From Acidimicrobiia bacterium (GTDB lineage Bacteria > Actinomycetota > Acidimicrobiia > Acidimicrobiales > Acidimicrobilacustridaceae), in NCBI GenBank assembly GCA_020832495.1, contig JAFIEP010000095.1, positions 1-60,134 of the forward strand: 60,134 nucleotides of DNA, given 5' to 3'. The notes under the pieces are model-generated. The model was not told the origin of the DNA. It saw nothing but the letters and a program-made list of their open reading frames with translations, and ran no database searches. Positions 23,287 to 32,923 of this stretch are shown here, one piece after another. Every line of letters starts with the position of its first letter. The stretch's first letter is position 1. The position numbers were made by a program, and so were the translations under genes.

Positions 23287-24534
23287 GTGGCTGACCGACC
23301 TGCCATCGTCGTCGACGACGTGTCGAAGCGGTTCCGTCTCTACCACGAGCGGGCCAGCAGCCTGAAAGAGCGTGTCACCCGCCTCCGTCAGGACCGCTAC
23401 GAAGAGTTCTGGGCGTTGCGCAACGTCAGCCTCGAGGTGCCCGAAGGGTCGGTGTTCGCCCTGGTGGGCCACAACGGGTCGGGCAAGTCGACGCTGCTGC
23501 GCACCATGTGTGGCATCTACCGGCCGACCAGTGGTCGCATCCAGATCGACGGGCGCATCTCCCCACTCTTGGAACTCGGCGCCGGGTTCCACCCCGACCT
23601 GTCCGGTCGGGAGAACGTGTACCTGAACGCCTCCATCCTCGGCCTGTCGAGGCGAGAGATCGACGCCATCTTCGATGACGTGGTGGCGTTCTCCGGACTC
23701 GAGAAGTTCATCGACTCGCCGGTGAAGGTCTACTCGTCGGGCATGTACGTGCGGCTGGGCTTCTCCGTGGCCGTCCACGTGAACCCCCAGATCCTGCTGG
23801 TGGACGAGGTCATCGCCGTGGGTGACGAGGAGTTCCAGCGCCGCTGTTTCGAACACCTCTACAAGCTGCGCACCAACGGCGTCACCATCGTGCTGGTCAG
23901 CCACGGGCTGACCTATGTGCAGACCATGTGCGACCAGGCGGCGTGGCTGGACCACGGCGAGTTGCAGGTGGCCGGCGCGGCGGCAGAGGTCGCAGAGGCC
24001 TACCTGAGCCAGGTGAACGCCGCCGAGGTGGAGCGGATCGAGTCGGTGGAGGAGGGCGAACAGCCCCAGAGCTCGGCGGTGGTGAGCGGTCCCGGTGGCG
24101 ACGACGTCTCTTTGCACCCCATCCGCATCCGCGAGATCGAGGTGCTCGACGACAAAGGGGAGCGGACCCACGTGGTCGACGGGCTCTCACCGGTACGGGT
24201 GCGCATCCACTACCGGGCCTCCGAGGTGGTGGACAACCCGCGGTTCGCCTTCACCTTCAAGAACGACGGTGAGGTCCCCCTCGCTGGGCCGTCCTACCAC
24301 CCCGACCAACCTGGTGTGGGGATCGTTCCCGTGGGCGACGGCTACGTGGACTATGTGATCGATCACCTGCCGCTCAGCCCTGGGGAGTACCACCTGAACG
24401 CGGTGGTGCGTGATCGGCACTCGATGATCCGCTTCGACCACGTCCAAGGTGCCTACGACCTGCGCGTCCACCCCTCCGGTCGCTCGCTCACCGGACTCGT
24501 CGACCTGCGGGGCCGCTGGGAGTACCAGAGCTGA
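23287..24534 (+). CDS. wzt: Polysaccharide ABC exporter ATPase with carbohydrate-binding tail (Wzt)
   Basis: A 415-residue ATPase. Walker A is GHNGSGKS (61-68), the signature YSSGM, Walker B ILLVDEVIAVGD, and the switch His in LVSHG. After the ATPase domain (about 1-245) and an acidic linker (about 255-285) there is a Wzt_C-like beta-sandwich (about 290-415). In Gram-negative homologues this domain recognises the cap on the finished polymer. The start is GTG with GAGGAG 9 nt upstream, 3 nt after wzm. The operon-heading methyltransferase on the other strand could make such a cap, but this is inference. Confidence 0.9.
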   Translation: MADRPAIVVDDVSKRFRLYHERASSLKERVTRLRQDRYEEFWALRNVSLEVPEGSVFALVGHNGSGKSTLLRTMCGIYRPTSGRIQIDGRISPLLELGAGFHPDLSGRENVYLNASILGLSRREIDAIFDDVVAFSGLEKFIDSPVKVYSSGMYVRLGFSVAVHVNPQILLVDEVIAVGDEEFQRRCFEHLYKLRTNGVTIVLVSHGLTYVQTMCDQAAWLDHGELQVAGAAAEVAEAYLSQVNAAEVERIESVEEGEQPQSSAVVSGPGGDDVSLHPIRIREIEVLDDKGERTHVVDGLSPVRVRIHYRASEVVDNPRFAFTFKNDGEVPLAGPSYHPDQPGVGIVPVGDGYVDYVIDHLPLSPGEYHLNAVVRDRHSMIRFDHVQGAYDLRVHPSGRSLTGLVDLRGRWEYQS

Positions 24535-24558
24535 GTCGTCGGTAGCCGAGCGGTCGGT

Positions 24559-25206
24559 TCACCGTGGCCTTCGGTGGCGCCAGCGCCCGAGGAGGCCGGA
24601 CTGTTCGGCGCCAGACGTGGGGTCGCGCTCGTCGGCGGGCGTGTAGGCGCCGCGGTTCTCGTGCGGGAACGGACGGTCCGGCACGGGACGACCGAGGAAG
24701 CTGCACAGTTCGTCCCAGCCGGCGCCGCCCTCCCAGTCGACCACGAGCAGTGCGTCGGGACGGTGGGCGAAGTGGCGGCGCACGGCGGCGTCATGACCGG
24801 CCACGACCCCGAGTAGCTCCTCGTCGCTCAACTGCTCGGGGTCGGTGCCGTAGATCGCCCGCCGGACGGCCGCCAGCTCCTCCGACGGTGGTGGCTGGCG
24901 CCCGACCATGTTGCGGTAGCTGGCCAGCCAACGGGCCGGCTCGCGTGTGGTGAGCACGAAACGGCTGTCGGGGAAGGCGGCATCGAGCTCGGCGTAGACG
25001 AGCGGCCAGGGCCAGTCGTCGAAGCTCTCGTGCTGTTCCGCCACCGCGAGCACCGGTCCGAGGTCGCCGCTGGTGGCCGGGAGCACCAGGTCGAGCCGAG
25101 TGGTGCAGTGGTCGAAGCCGAGGGTGCGCAGCGACGTGCCCAGTGTCGTGGTGCCGGTCTTGGCCCAACCGATGCCGAAGACCTTGGCTCCCGAGCGCGT
25201 GCTCAC
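24559..25206 (-). CDS. Sulfotransferase family protein
   Basis: A 215-residue PAPS-dependent sulfotransferase-like protein. The N-terminal [18 protein letters not shown] matches the 5-prime phosphosulfate loop, and [15 protein letters not shown] the 3-prime phosphate-binding region. The length is short but within the range of actinobacterial members. The acceptor is unknown; a glycan or glycolipid is plausible because a GT4 gene is in the same operon. The start is GTG 25206, overlapping the meaB stop as GTGA, with GGAG 8 nt upstream. It is convergent with wzt, 24 nt apart, with no visible terminator. Confidence 0.75.
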   Translation of the reverse strand: MSTRSGAKVFGIGWAKTGTTTLGTSLRTLGFDHCTTRLDLVLPATSGDLGPVLAVAEQHESFDDWPWPLVYAELDAAFPDSRFVLTTREPARWLASYRNMVGRQPPPSEELAAVRRAIYGTDPEQLSDEELLGVVAGHDAAVRRHFAHRPDALLVVDWEGGAGWDELCSFLGRPVPDRPFPHENRGAYTPADERDPTSGAEQSGLLGRWRHRRPR

Positions 25207-26219
25207 GAGGTGCTCTCCGTCGAGGACGCGGCGTCGCCGGCCACGGCCCGCCAGGCCTCGAGCACTCGCTCGGCGGCGACCGGCGGGAGGAGGTCGCCGT
25301 TGCTCACGGCGTGTTCGAGCGTGGGGAGCAACTCGGCCACAGCGGGGTGTCGACGCAGCTCGTCGTCCACACGGAGCGTGACCTCCTTCCACAGCCAGGC
25401 CGTGGCCTGTCGGGCGCGGTGCTCGTCGAGCTCGCCGCTTTCCTGCAGTGCCGCCGAGCAGCGCTCCACGGCGTCCCACACTTCGGCGATACCGGTGTCC
25501 TCCACCGCCGAGCAGGTCAGCGTCTCGGGGGTCCAGCCACGCCACCGCGGCCGCAGGAGGTGCAGCGCGTTGCGATAGTCGGCTGCGGTGCGTTGCGCCG
25601 CCGGTGCCAGGTCGCCGTCGGCCTTGTTCACCACCACGAGATCCGCCAGCTCCATGATCCCGCGCTTGATGCCCTGCAGCTCGTCGCCGCCGCCGGGGTT
25701 CACGAGCACGCAGAACACGTCGACCATGTCGGCCACCGCCACCTCGGACTGACCGACGCCGATGGTCTCCACCATGACCACGTCGTGTCCGAAGGCCTCG
25801 CACAGCAGCATCGCCTCACGGGTCCGGCGGGCCACGCCGCCGAGTTCACCGCCACCGGGCGAGGGGCGGATGAACGCCTCTGGTCGGCGCGCCAGCTCGG
25901 CCATGCGGGTCTTGTCGCCGAGGATCGAACCTCCTGACCGGGCCGAGGAGGGATCGACGGCCAACACGGCGATGCGGTGGCCCTCGTCGATGACCCGCAA
26001 CCCGAACCGTTCGGTGAAGGTCGACTTCCCCACGCCCGGGGGGCCCGAGAGGCCGATACGGACGCTGCGGCCGGCCAACGGGAGTACGGCGTTCACCAGG
26101 GTCTCGGCCTGGGCCCGGTGCTCGCGTCGGGTGGACTCGACCAGGGTGATCCCTCGGGCCAGGGCGCGACGGTCACCGTTGGCGATTCGCTCCGCCAGCT
26201 CGGTCGGGTCCTGTGTCAT
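25203..26219 (-). CDS. meaB: Methylmalonyl-CoA mutase chaperone GTPase (MeaB/ArgK)
   Basis: A 338-residue G3E GTPase. It has the P-loop GPPGVGKS (59-66), [15 protein letters not shown], the [10 protein letters not shown] switch and NKAD for guanine recognition. C-terminal residues (about 265-335) form the dimerisation arm. MeaB protects and reloads the adenosylcobalamin of methylmalonyl-CoA mutase. The mutase gene lies two genes upstream on the same strand. The start is ATG 26219, which overlaps the stop of the GT4 gene as ATGA. It is cytosolic, and its coupling to a glycosyltransferase and a sulfotransferase is unusual. Confidence 0.92.
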   Translation of the reverse strand: MTQDPTELAERIANGDRRALARGITLVESTRREHRAQAETLVNAVLPLAGRSVRIGLSGPPGVGKSTFTERFGLRVIDEGHRIAVLAVDPSSARSGGSILGDKTRMAELARRPEAFIRPSPGGGELGGVARRTREAMLLCEAFGHDVVMVETIGVGQSEVAVADMVDVFCVLVNPGGGDELQGIKRGIMELADLVVVNKADGDLAPAAQRTAADYRNALHLLRPRWRGWTPETLTCSAVEDTGIAEVWDAVERCSAALQESGELDEHRARQATAWLWKEVTLRVDDELRRHPAVAELLPTLEHAVSNGDLLPPVAAERVLEAWRAVAGDAASSTESTS

Positions 26220-27616
26220 GTCGGTTCCACTGGCTCGGGAACGGGTCGGCCCACCAGCCGGCGGGCGCGACGGCGGGCGGCGCCGGCTGCGCGCCGGGCA
26301 ACGGCGGGCGCGCCGCCGTCCTCCCACGTGTCGCGCAGCACGACCCGCGCCCGCTGGGCGTAGGTGGGCTCGATCACCGGGGGTGGCTCCAGCGGATCGG
26401 CCAGGGCGCCGGCGTCGGGTGCTCGTTCGGGGTGCTCGCACAACGCCACGAGGGGAGCCAGGGCCTTCTCCCAGGTGAACCGTTCGGCCACGGCCGCCAC
26501 CCGCGCGGCGCAGCGCCGACGCTCGTCGGGGTCGGCGAGTGTGGCGATGGCGTCGGCCAAGGCGTCCACGTCAGCTGCGGGAACGGTACGCCCCAGGCCT
26601 TCCTGCTCGACCATCTCGGCCAGGGCGTCGCCTTGTGTGCACACCATGGGGAGTCCGCACCACAGGTAGTCGAGGACTCGGGTCCGAAACGACAGCTCGG
26701 TCTCGAGATGGTCCAAGTGACACGACACACCCACATCGGCGTCGAGGAAGTGGTTCTGGCGCTCGTCGTAGGGGACCCACCCCTCGTTGAAGATGACGTG
26801 ACGACCGGCCACCCCGAGATCTTGGGCCAGATGGCGGGCATCGACCGCCATGCGCATCTCGTCGATCTCGGGGTTGGGGTGGCCCCCGCCGAGGAACACC
26901 AGACGGATCTGGGGAACGCGGCTCCGCACCTGTGCCACGGCGCGCACGAGGGTGAGCGGATCGAACCAGTTGTAGATGCCACCTCCCCACAGCAGCACCA
27001 GCTCGTCGTCGCCGATGCCGGGGGTGACACCCCGGATGCCTGCGCCCGTGCGCACCGGCGGTTCCGACGGCAGCCCGAACGGCACCACGTCGATGAGTCG
27101 GCGTCCGGTGGGGTCGCGGTCGTAGGTGGCCGGGTTGATCCGGCCCATGGCCGAGAGCCCACCCAGCCAGAAGAGGCGTTGGCGGTCCGAGGCACACAGG
27201 AAAGCGTCGCCACGCCGCAACTGGCCGTTCAGGGCCCGCACCGAGGTGGACACCACCTCCTCTCGCCGTTCGGGGTCGTCGAGGCGGTACAGCTCGAGTT
27301 GCTCTAGGTGGAAGGGATCGTAGAGATCCGCAATCACCACCAGGTCCGACTCGGCCAGGGACGGGTACTGCTGGAGGAGGTAGCCCTGGTACACGAGCAC
27401 GTCGGCCCAGCGGCCGAGCTCACGCCAGGCGTCGTCGTCGGTGGCTGCTTCACAGCGGTGGTCGGCCTGGTCGGCGAGCGTGCACGACGAGGTGCTCACC
27501 AGCCGGACGTCGTGGTGGGCGCCGAGTGCCTCGGCCATGTGACGGGCGCGGATGCCCGGTCCGGCCAGTCGCTCGGAGAGGGCGTCACCGGTGGCGACGA
27601 CGATGCGGTGCCCCAC
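26216..27616 (-). CDS. Family 4 glycosyltransferase inside the mutase-meaB operon
   Basis: A 466-residue GT-B enzyme. The N-terminal domain has [13 protein letters not shown] for the acceptor side. The C-terminal domain has [23 protein letters not shown] and the loop [18 protein letters not shown] where GT4 enzymes usually have the E-x7-E donor motif. Its C-terminal 70 residues are Arg/Ala rich. It resembles uncharacterised actinobacterial GT4 proteins of rhamnan/O-antigen loci. The likely start is GTG 27616, 8 nt after the mutase stop; the ribosome binding site is poor, so coupling to mutase translation is likely. Its stop overlaps meaB. Why it sits between these partners is not explained by sequence. 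Confidence 0.8.
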   Translation of the reverse strand: MGHRIVVATGDALSERLAGPGIRARHMAEALGAHHDVRLVSTSSCTLADQADHRCEAATDDDAWRELGRWADVLVYQGYLLQQYPSLAESDLVVIADLYDPFHLEQLELYRLDDPERREEVVSTSVRALNGQLRRGDAFLCASDRQRLFWLGGLSAMGRINPATYDRDPTGRRLIDVVPFGLPSEPPVRTGAGIRGVTPGIGDDELVLLWGGGIYNWFDPLTLVRAVAQVRSRVPQIRLVFLGGGHPNPEIDEMRMAVDARHLAQDLGVAGRHVIFNEGWVPYDERQNHFLDADVGVSCHLDHLETELSFRTRVLDYLWCGLPMVCTQGDALAEMVEQEGLGRTVPAADVDALADAIATLADPDERRRCAARVAAVAERFTWEKALAPLVALCEHPERAPDAGALADPLEPPPVIEPTYAQRARVVLRDTWEDGGAPAVARRAAGAARRRARRLVGRPVPEPVEPT

Positions 27617-27624
27617 GGTGCGGC

Positions 27625-29784
27625 TCAGCTCGACGAGCGGGCGCGGACCAGCTCGAGGACCCGCCGGGCGGCCACGGGGATGTTCGTCCCTGGCCCGAAC
27701 ACGGCCGCCACCCCCGCTGCCTCGAGCATCGAGTAGTCCTGCGGCGGGATCACCCCGCCGCACACCACCACCACGTCGTCGGCACCGGCCTCGGCGAGGG
27801 CGTCGATGAGCGCCGGCACCAGGGTCTTGTGCCCGGCGGCCTGCGACGACACACCCACGATGTGCACGTCGTTCTCCACGGCGTCGCGGGCGGCTTCCTC
27901 GGGTGTCTGGAACAGCGGGCCGACGTCCACGTCGAAGCCCAGGTCGGCGAACGCCGTGGCGATGACCTTTGCGCCTCGGTCGTGGCCGTCCTGGCCCAGC
28001 TTCACCACCAGCATCCGGGGTCGGCGACCTTGCTCGTCGGCGAAGGCATCGATCTCCGAGCGCAGCTCGGCGTAGTCCTCGTCCCCTTCGTAGGCGGCGC
28101 CGTACACACCCGAGATGCTACGGACCTCGGCGCGGTGCCGCCCGAAGGTGGCTTCCATGGCGTCAGAGATCTCACCGACGGTGGCCCGGGCACGGGCGGC
28201 GTCGATGGCCAGCTCGAGCAGGTTGGCGTCCCCCGCCGCCCCCTGGCGCAGTCGTTCGAGGGCCGCCTCACAGGCGGCGGTGTCTCGCTCGGCCCGGACC
28301 CGCTCGAGGCGAGCCACCTGGGCGTCGCGCACTTTGGTGTTGTCGATGTCGAGCACGTCGACGAGTTCCACGTCCTCGGGGACGTAGCGATTGACGCCCA
28401 CGATCACGTCGTCGCCGCGGTCGACGCGCGCCTGGCGTCGGGCGGCCGACTCCTCGATGCGCAGTTTGGGCATCCCCGAGGCCACCGCTGCGGTCATGCC
28501 GCCGAGCTCCTCCACCTCGTTGATCAGCGCCCAGGCCTTGTCGGCCAGCTCGGCGGTGAGCGACTCGACGTAGTACGACCCGCCGAGGGGGTCGACCACG
28601 TCGGTGATGCCGGTCTCCTCGGCCACGATGAGCTGGGTGTTGCGGGCGATTCGGGCCGAGAAGTCGGTGGGGAGTCCCAGCGCTTCGTCGAAGGCGTTGG
28701 TGTGGAGGCTCTGGGTGCCGCCGAGCACCGCAGCGAGCGCCTCGATGGTGGTGCGCACCACGTTGTTGTACGGGTCCTGCTCGGTGAGCGACACGCCGGA
28801 GGTCTGGCAGTGGGTGCGCAGCATGAGGCTCTGGGGCTTGGTCGGCTCGAACTGGCTCATCACCCGGTGCCACAGCAGACGGGCGGCTCGCAGCTTGGCC
28901 ACCTCCATGAACAGGTCCATGCCGATGGCGAAGAAGAAGCTGAGCCGGGGCGCGAAGGCGTCGACGTCGAGACCGCGGGCCAGAGCGGTGCGCACGTACT
29001 CCAGCCCATCGGCGATGGTGAAGGCCAGCTCCTGGTCGGCGGTGGCCCCCGCCTCTTGCATGTGGTAGCCGGAGATGGAGATCGAGTTGAACCGACCCAT
29101 GTGCTCGGCGGTGTAGGCGATGATGTCGGCCACGATCCGCATGGAGGGCTCGGGCGGGTAGATGTAGGTGTTGCGGACCATGAACTCCTTGAGGATGTCG
29201 TTCTGGATGGTTCCGCTGAGCTGGGAGGGTTCGAGCCCCTGTTCCTCGCCGGCCACGATGAACATGGCCAGGGTGGGGATGACCGCGCCGTTCATCGTCA
29301 TCGACACCGACATCTTGTCGAGGGGGATGCCGTCGAAGAGGATCTTCATGTCCTCGACCGAGTCGATGGCCACACCGGCCTTGCCCACATCGCCCACCAC
29401 CCGTGGGTGGTCGGAGTCGTAGCCCCGGTGGGTGGCCAGGTCGAACGCTACCGACAACCCCATCTGACCGGCGGCCAGGTTGCGGCGATAGAAGGCGTTG
29501 GACTCCTCGGCCGTGGAGAAGCCGGCGTACTGGCGGATGGTCCAGGGCCGGTTGGCGTACATGGTGGCCCGCACGCCCCGCAGGAACGGCGGCGCGCCCG
29601 GCAGTGTGTCGGCTTCAGCGATCCCGGCGGCGTCGGCGGCGGTGTACAGGGGACGCCGCTCGATGCCCTCGGGGGTGAGTGTCCGGAGGTCGTCGGGGTC
29701 GGCGCCCTTGAGCTCGCGCCGGGCGAGTTCCGCCCAGGCGTCGGGGTCGGCGGGCTGGTGGTTCGGCGGGGACGTGTCGCTCAC
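27625..29784 (-). CDS. mutB: Methylmalonyl-CoA mutase
   Basis: A 719-residue adenosylcobalamin enzyme that interconverts methylmalonyl-CoA and succinyl-CoA. The TIM-barrel part has TMYANRPW with the substrate Tyr, [10 protein letters not shown] with the Arg typical of methylmalonyl- rather than isobutyryl-CoA mutases, and SGYHMQEAG. The C-terminal cobalamin domain has GQDGHDRG (about residue 600) with the axial His, then VGVSSQ and CGGVIPPQD. The length fits the large or homodimeric form; no small subunit (MutA) is present here. The start is GTG 29784, 7 nt after a TAGCCT -10, so a leaderless mRNA is likely. It leads the operon mutB-GT4-meaB-sulfotransferase. Confidence 0.93.
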   Translation of the reverse strand: MSDTSPPNHQPADPDAWAELARRELKGADPDDLRTLTPEGIERRPLYTAADAAGIAEADTLPGAPPFLRGVRATMYANRPWTIRQYAGFSTAEESNAFYRRNLAAGQMGLSVAFDLATHRGYDSDHPRVVGDVGKAGVAIDSVEDMKILFDGIPLDKMSVSMTMNGAVIPTLAMFIVAGEEQGLEPSQLSGTIQNDILKEFMVRNTYIYPPEPSMRIVADIIAYTAEHMGRFNSISISGYHMQEAGATADQELAFTIADGLEYVRTALARGLDVDAFAPRLSFFFAIGMDLFMEVAKLRAARLLWHRVMSQFEPTKPQSLMLRTHCQTSGVSLTEQDPYNNVVRTTIEALAAVLGGTQSLHTNAFDEALGLPTDFSARIARNTQLIVAEETGITDVVDPLGGSYYVESLTAELADKAWALINEVEELGGMTAAVASGMPKLRIEESAARRQARVDRGDDVIVGVNRYVPEDVELVDVLDIDNTKVRDAQVARLERVRAERDTAACEAALERLRQGAAGDANLLELAIDAARARATVGEISDAMEATFGRHRAEVRSISGVYGAAYEGDEDYAELRSEIDAFADEQGRRPRMLVVKLGQDGHDRGAKVIATAFADLGFDVDVGPLFQTPEEAARDAVENDVHIVGVSSQAAGHKTLVPALIDALAEAGADDVVVVCGGVIPPQDYSMLEAAGVAAVFGPGTNIPVAARRVLELVRARSSS

Positions 29785-29791
29785 GTGCGCA

Positions 29792-29797
29792 AGGCTA
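29792..29797 (-). promoter_or_regulatory. -10 (TAGCCT) 7 nt before mutB start
   Basis: Read on the minus strand. The spacing puts the transcription start at or within 1-2 nt of the GTG, as in leaderless actinobacterial genes. No clear -35. Confidence 0.5.
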
Positions 29798-29884
29798 CGA
29801 GGTCCGTCACGACGGCACCGAATGGGGTTCGCACGGCGACGAGGACCTCACCGAGTGGATCGGTCGGCGTGTCAGACTGCTGGC

Positions 29885-30640
29885 GTGTCCTCCGGCGATG
29901 CAGCGCACTCGTTCCGCTTCGAGGGGGTGTCGCTCGATCGCACCGGGTCCGATGGTGGCGTGCTGCGCGTGCTCGACGACGTGTCGACGGAGTGGTCGCT
30001 CGGCGGCCCGCAGTGTGTCGTCGGACCGTCGGGATCGGGTAAGTCGACGCTGCTGCGGCTCTGCAACCGCCTCGACGTGCCCACCGGCGGCCGCGTGCTG
30101 TTCGACGGCGAGGACGTGGCCACGCTCGATCCGCTCGTCCTGCGGCGCCGGGTGGGCATGGTGTTCCAGCGGGTCACGCTCTTTGCCGGCACGGTGGCCG
30201 CCAACTTCGCTGTGGCCCGCCCCGACGTGACAGCGGAGGAGGGTGCGGCCGCGTTGCGGCGTGTCGACCTCCCTTCGAATCTGCTCGACCGGCCGGCGGG
30301 GGAACTGTCGGGGGGTGAAGGGCAGCGGGTGTGCCTGGCCCGCACCCTGCTCACCGATCCCGAGGTGGTGCTGATGGACGAGGTCACGTCCTCGCTCGAC
30401 ACCGCCAGCCGGCACGAGATCGAGCATCTGGCGCACGACCTCACCCACCAGGGCATCGGCGTGGTGTGGGTGACCCACGACCTGGCGCAGGCCCAGCGTC
30501 TGGCCTCGAGCATCACCGTGGTGCGCAGCGGGAAGGTGCTCGACGACGACGATGCCCGCCGTTACCTGCGCCAGGCCACCGCCCACGGGACCGGCACCGA
30601 TCACGACTGGCATCACGACCAGCCCGGCGAGGGAGGCTGA
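29885..30640 (+). CDS. ABC transporter ATPase, FetA (YbbL)-like
   Basis: A 251-residue ABC ATPase. Walker A is GPSGSGKST (near 48-56), the signature LSGGEGQRV, Walker B VVLMDEVTSSLD, and the switch His in WVTHDLAQ. MVFQRVTLF is the Q-loop. The partner permease gene begins 2 nt after its stop and belongs to the FetB/UPF0014 family, so the pair resembles FetAB, linked in E. coli to iron export and oxidative-stress resistance. The start is GTG 29885, six nt after CAGACT, possibly leaderless. It is divergent from mutB with 100 bp between. The C-terminal tail is His/Asp rich (TDHDWHHD), which may bind metal. Confidence 0.82.
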   Translation: MSSGDAAHSFRFEGVSLDRTGSDGGVLRVLDDVSTEWSLGGPQCVVGPSGSGKSTLLRLCNRLDVPTGGRVLFDGEDVATLDPLVLRRRVGMVFQRVTLFAGTVAANFAVARPDVTAEEGAAALRRVDLPSNLLDRPAGELSGGEGQRVCLARTLLTDPEVVLMDEVTSSLDTASRHEIEHLAHDLTHQGIGVVWVTHDLAQAQRLASSITVVRSGKVLDDDDARRYLRQATAHGTGTDHDWHHDQPGEGG

Positions 30641-30641
30641 C

Positions 30642-31421
30642 GTGGACACCACGAGCATCGGGTGGGTGGGACTGGCGGCGTCGCTGGTGCTGGTGGCCGT
30701 GGCCCTGGGCCTGTCGACGGTGTTCCGGCTGGGGTTGGCGCGGGAGATGCTCTGGGCGGTGGCCCGGGCTGCGGTGCAGCTGTTGGCCGTCGGGCTGGCG
30801 CTGGGGTTGGTCCTCGATCCCGACACTCCGGTGGCCTGGGCCTGGGCCTGGGTGGCAGCCATGTGTGTCCTGGCGGCGTGGACCGTGCAGCGCCGCGTGC
30901 CCGAGGTCCCCGGGCTGCTGCCCCTGGCCCTGGCGGCCAACGTCGCCGTGGCCGTGGTCAGCCTGGGGGTCATCTTCGGCCTCGGGATCTTCCCGGTCTC
31001 GGCGCGCACCGTCGTTCCTCTCGGCGGCATGATGCTCGGGAACTCGATGACGGCCACCGTGGTGGTCGCCCGTCGGGTGGTGGCCGAACTGCGAGACCGG
31101 CGCGACGAGGTGGAGGCCCGTCTGGCGCTGGGTTGTCCGTGGACCGAGGCGTCGAGGCCCTACGTGCGCCAGGCCATGCGGGTGGCCACTACCACCCAGG
31201 TGGAGTCCACCAAGGCCGTCGGGCTCATCTTCCTGCCCGGGGCCATGACCGGCCTGGTGCTGGCCGGCGTCGACGCCACCGATGCCGTGCAGGTGCAGCT
31301 GGCCATCATGTACCTGATCCTCGGTTCGGTGGCCACCAGCGTGGCGGTCATGGGCCTCGGTCTGGCCCGACGCCTCTTCACTCCCGACCACCGGCTCGTG
31401 CCGCTGCGTCGGGAGGCCTGA
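30642..31421 (+). CDS. ABC transporter permease, FetB (UPF0014)-like
   Basis: A 259-residue membrane protein with seven hydrophobic helices, the same length as E. coli FetB. Family motifs are RAAVQLLAVG (helix 2), the PLGGMMLGNSM loop, and the cytosolic helix LALGCPWTEASRPYVRQAMR that docks on the ATPase. FLPGAMTGLVLAG then closes the signature. With the upstream ATPase it would form a putative metal exporter. The start is GTG 30642 with GGAGG 5 nt upstream, 1 nt after the ATPase stop, so it is in the same operon. Confidence 0.85.
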   Translation: MDTTSIGWVGLAASLVLVAVALGLSTVFRLGLAREMLWAVARAAVQLLAVGLALGLVLDPDTPVAWAWAWVAAMCVLAAWTVQRRVPEVPGLLPLALAANVAVAVVSLGVIFGLGIFPVSARTVVPLGGMMLGNSMTATVVVARRVVAELRDRRDEVEARLALGCPWTEASRPYVRQAMRVATTTQVESTKAVGLIFLPGAMTGLVLAGVDATDAVQVQLAIMYLILGSVATSVAVMGLGLARRLFTPDHRLVPLRREA

Positions 31422-31487
31422 CGTGGGTGGCCGCTCACGCCTGGCATGTGGCGGCTGCCGCTGGTCCGGTGGGTGAGCGTCGACCGG

Positions 31488-31493
31488 TACGCT
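31488..31493 (+). promoter_or_regulatory. -10 (TACGCT) 6 nt before the LpdA-like start
   Basis: The hexamer and the 6-nt gap to ATG 31500 predict a leaderless transcript for the flavoprotein gene. No convincing -35. Confidence 0.5.
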
Positions 31494-31499
31494 GAGCCG

Positions 31500-32861
31500 A
31501 TGCCCAAGCGGTTCGTCATCATCGGTGGAGGCCCGGCCGGCAACGAGTGTGCCACCCACGCCGCCAGCTTCGGCGCGGATGTGGTGGTCGTCGAGAAGGA
31601 CGTGGTGGGTGGGGCAGCGCACCTGTGGGACTGCATCCCCTCGAAGGCGATGATCGCCACCGGTGGAGCCCTGCGACTGATCAACGAGGCCCGGGGCATG
31701 GGCCTGACCCACGTGTCGGCCGAACTCGATTTCGAGGCGCTGCGCGAGCGCATCACCAGCATCGAACAGCGCCTGCAGCACTCGGCATCGGGCCTGCTCG
31801 AGAGCCAGGGCGTGCGCCTGGTGCAGGGAACGGCCCGCCTCGACGGCCCCAACGCAGTGGTGGTGGATTCGCCCACCGGTGTCGAGCGTCTCGATGCCGA
31901 CGTGATCCTCTTGTCGACCGGCAGCCGCCCCCGCCTGCCGCCGTGGGCACCGGTGGACGGCGAGCGCGTGCTCACCACCCGCGACGCCTACCCGCCTCCG
32001 GAACTGCCCGAGCACCTGGTGGTCATCGGCTCGGGTGTCACCGGCGTCGAGTTCGTCCACATGTTCTCGGCCTTCGGCTGCGAGGTGACCCTCATCGTGA
32101 GCCGCCAACAAGTCCTGCCGGGCAAGGATCCCGAGGTGGCCGCTGCGCTCGAGGCCGACTTCCTCGACCGGGGGGTGCACCTCCTGAAGGGGGCCCGCGC
32201 CCAGGGGATCGACGTGGAGGGTGACCGGGTCACCGTCCGCTGCGACGACGGTCGCCGAGCCGAGGGCAGCCACGCGCTCCTGGCCATCGGTTCGGTGCCC
32301 AACTCGGCCGGACTCGGGCTCGAAGAGGCTGGTGTCGAGGTGGACGGTGGCGGCTACGTCGTCGTCGACCACAACTGCCTCTCGAACGTGGCGGGCATCT
32401 ACGCCGCCGGCGACCTGTCGGGCAAGCTGCCGCTGTCGTCGGTGGCGTCAATGCAGGGCCGCAAGATCGCCGAGCACGCCATGGGCCGCCACGTCGGTCC
32501 GCACCGGCACCTCGACTACGACAAGGCGGCGTCGGCCATCTTCACCGTGCCCGAGATTGCCGATGTCGGCCTGGCCGAGGCCGATGCGTTCGCCAGCGGG
32601 CGGAAGATCCGCGTCACCAAGGTGCCGTTCTCGGCCAACGCCAAGGCGCTCATCGAGAACGACCCGCGGGGGTTCGTGAAGATCATCTCCGACCCGGCGA
32701 CGGGCGTGGTGCTCGGCGGATCGATCGTGGGCCGTCACGCGGCGGAGTTGATCTCGGTGATCGCCGTTGCCGTGACCGCCGGCCTGCGGGTGACCGACAT
32801 CACCGAGAGCCTCCTCGTGCACCCGGCGCTGGCCGAGGCCCTGGCCGACGCCGCCGAGTAG
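31500..32861 (+). CDS. lpdA: LpdA-type FAD-dependent NAD(P)H dehydrogenase
   Basis: A 453-residue member of the pyridine nucleotide-disulfide oxidoreductase family. It has the FAD motif IGGGPAGNE (8-16), the NAD(P) motif GSGVTGVEF, the second FAD motif YAAGDLSG, and a C-terminal VHPALAEAL with the His-Glu pair. The usual redox-active Cys-x4-Cys is incomplete. Residue 40 is Ala and only Cys45 remains in the DCIPSK motif. The same loss occurs in mycobacterial LpdA (Rv3303c), which does not act as a lipoamide dehydrogenase but reduces quinones. That activity is therefore the best guess here. It is followed by the convergent biotin carboxylase gene after 62 nt. Confidence 0.85.
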   Translation: MPKRFVIIGGGPAGNECATHAASFGADVVVVEKDVVGGAAHLWDCIPSKAMIATGGALRLINEARGMGLTHVSAELDFEALRERITSIEQRLQHSASGLLESQGVRLVQGTARLDGPNAVVVDSPTGVERLDADVILLSTGSRPRLPPWAPVDGERVLTTRDAYPPPELPEHLVVIGSGVTGVEFVHMFSAFGCEVTLIVSRQQVLPGKDPEVAAALEADFLDRGVHLLKGARAQGIDVEGDRVTVRCDDGRRAEGSHALLAIGSVPNSAGLGLEEAGVEVDGGGYVVVDHNCLSNVAGIYAAGDLSGKLPLSSVASMQGRKIAEHAMGRHVGPHRHLDYDKAASAIFTVPEIADVGLAEADAFASGRKIRVTKVPFSANAKALIENDPRGFVKIISDPATGVVLGGSIVGRHAAELISVIAVAVTAGLRVTDITESLLVHPALAEALADAAE

Positions 32862-32891
32862 GCCCGTCCCTGGGCGCTGGGCGGTGCCCGA

Positions 32892-32921
32892 GGGCGGGGG
32901 CGGGGGAGCCCGAGGGTGGGG
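32892..32921 (+). other. G-quadruplex-forming G-rich tract between convergent genes
   Basis: Five G-runs (32892-32894, 32896-32900, 32902-32906, 32914-32916, 32918-32921) with short loops fit the G-quadruplex pattern on the plus strand. It lies between the stops of lpdA and the biotin carboxylase gene and touches the latter stop. It could pause RNA polymerase and act as a terminator for lpdA. Two GCCCGAGGG copies are also present. Confidence 0.4.
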
Positions 32922-32923
32922 CG

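Noticed and set aside
27526-30042. An 838-codon open frame on the plus strand
   Set aside because: Antisense to methylmalonyl-CoA mutase, which is unmistakable on the other strand.
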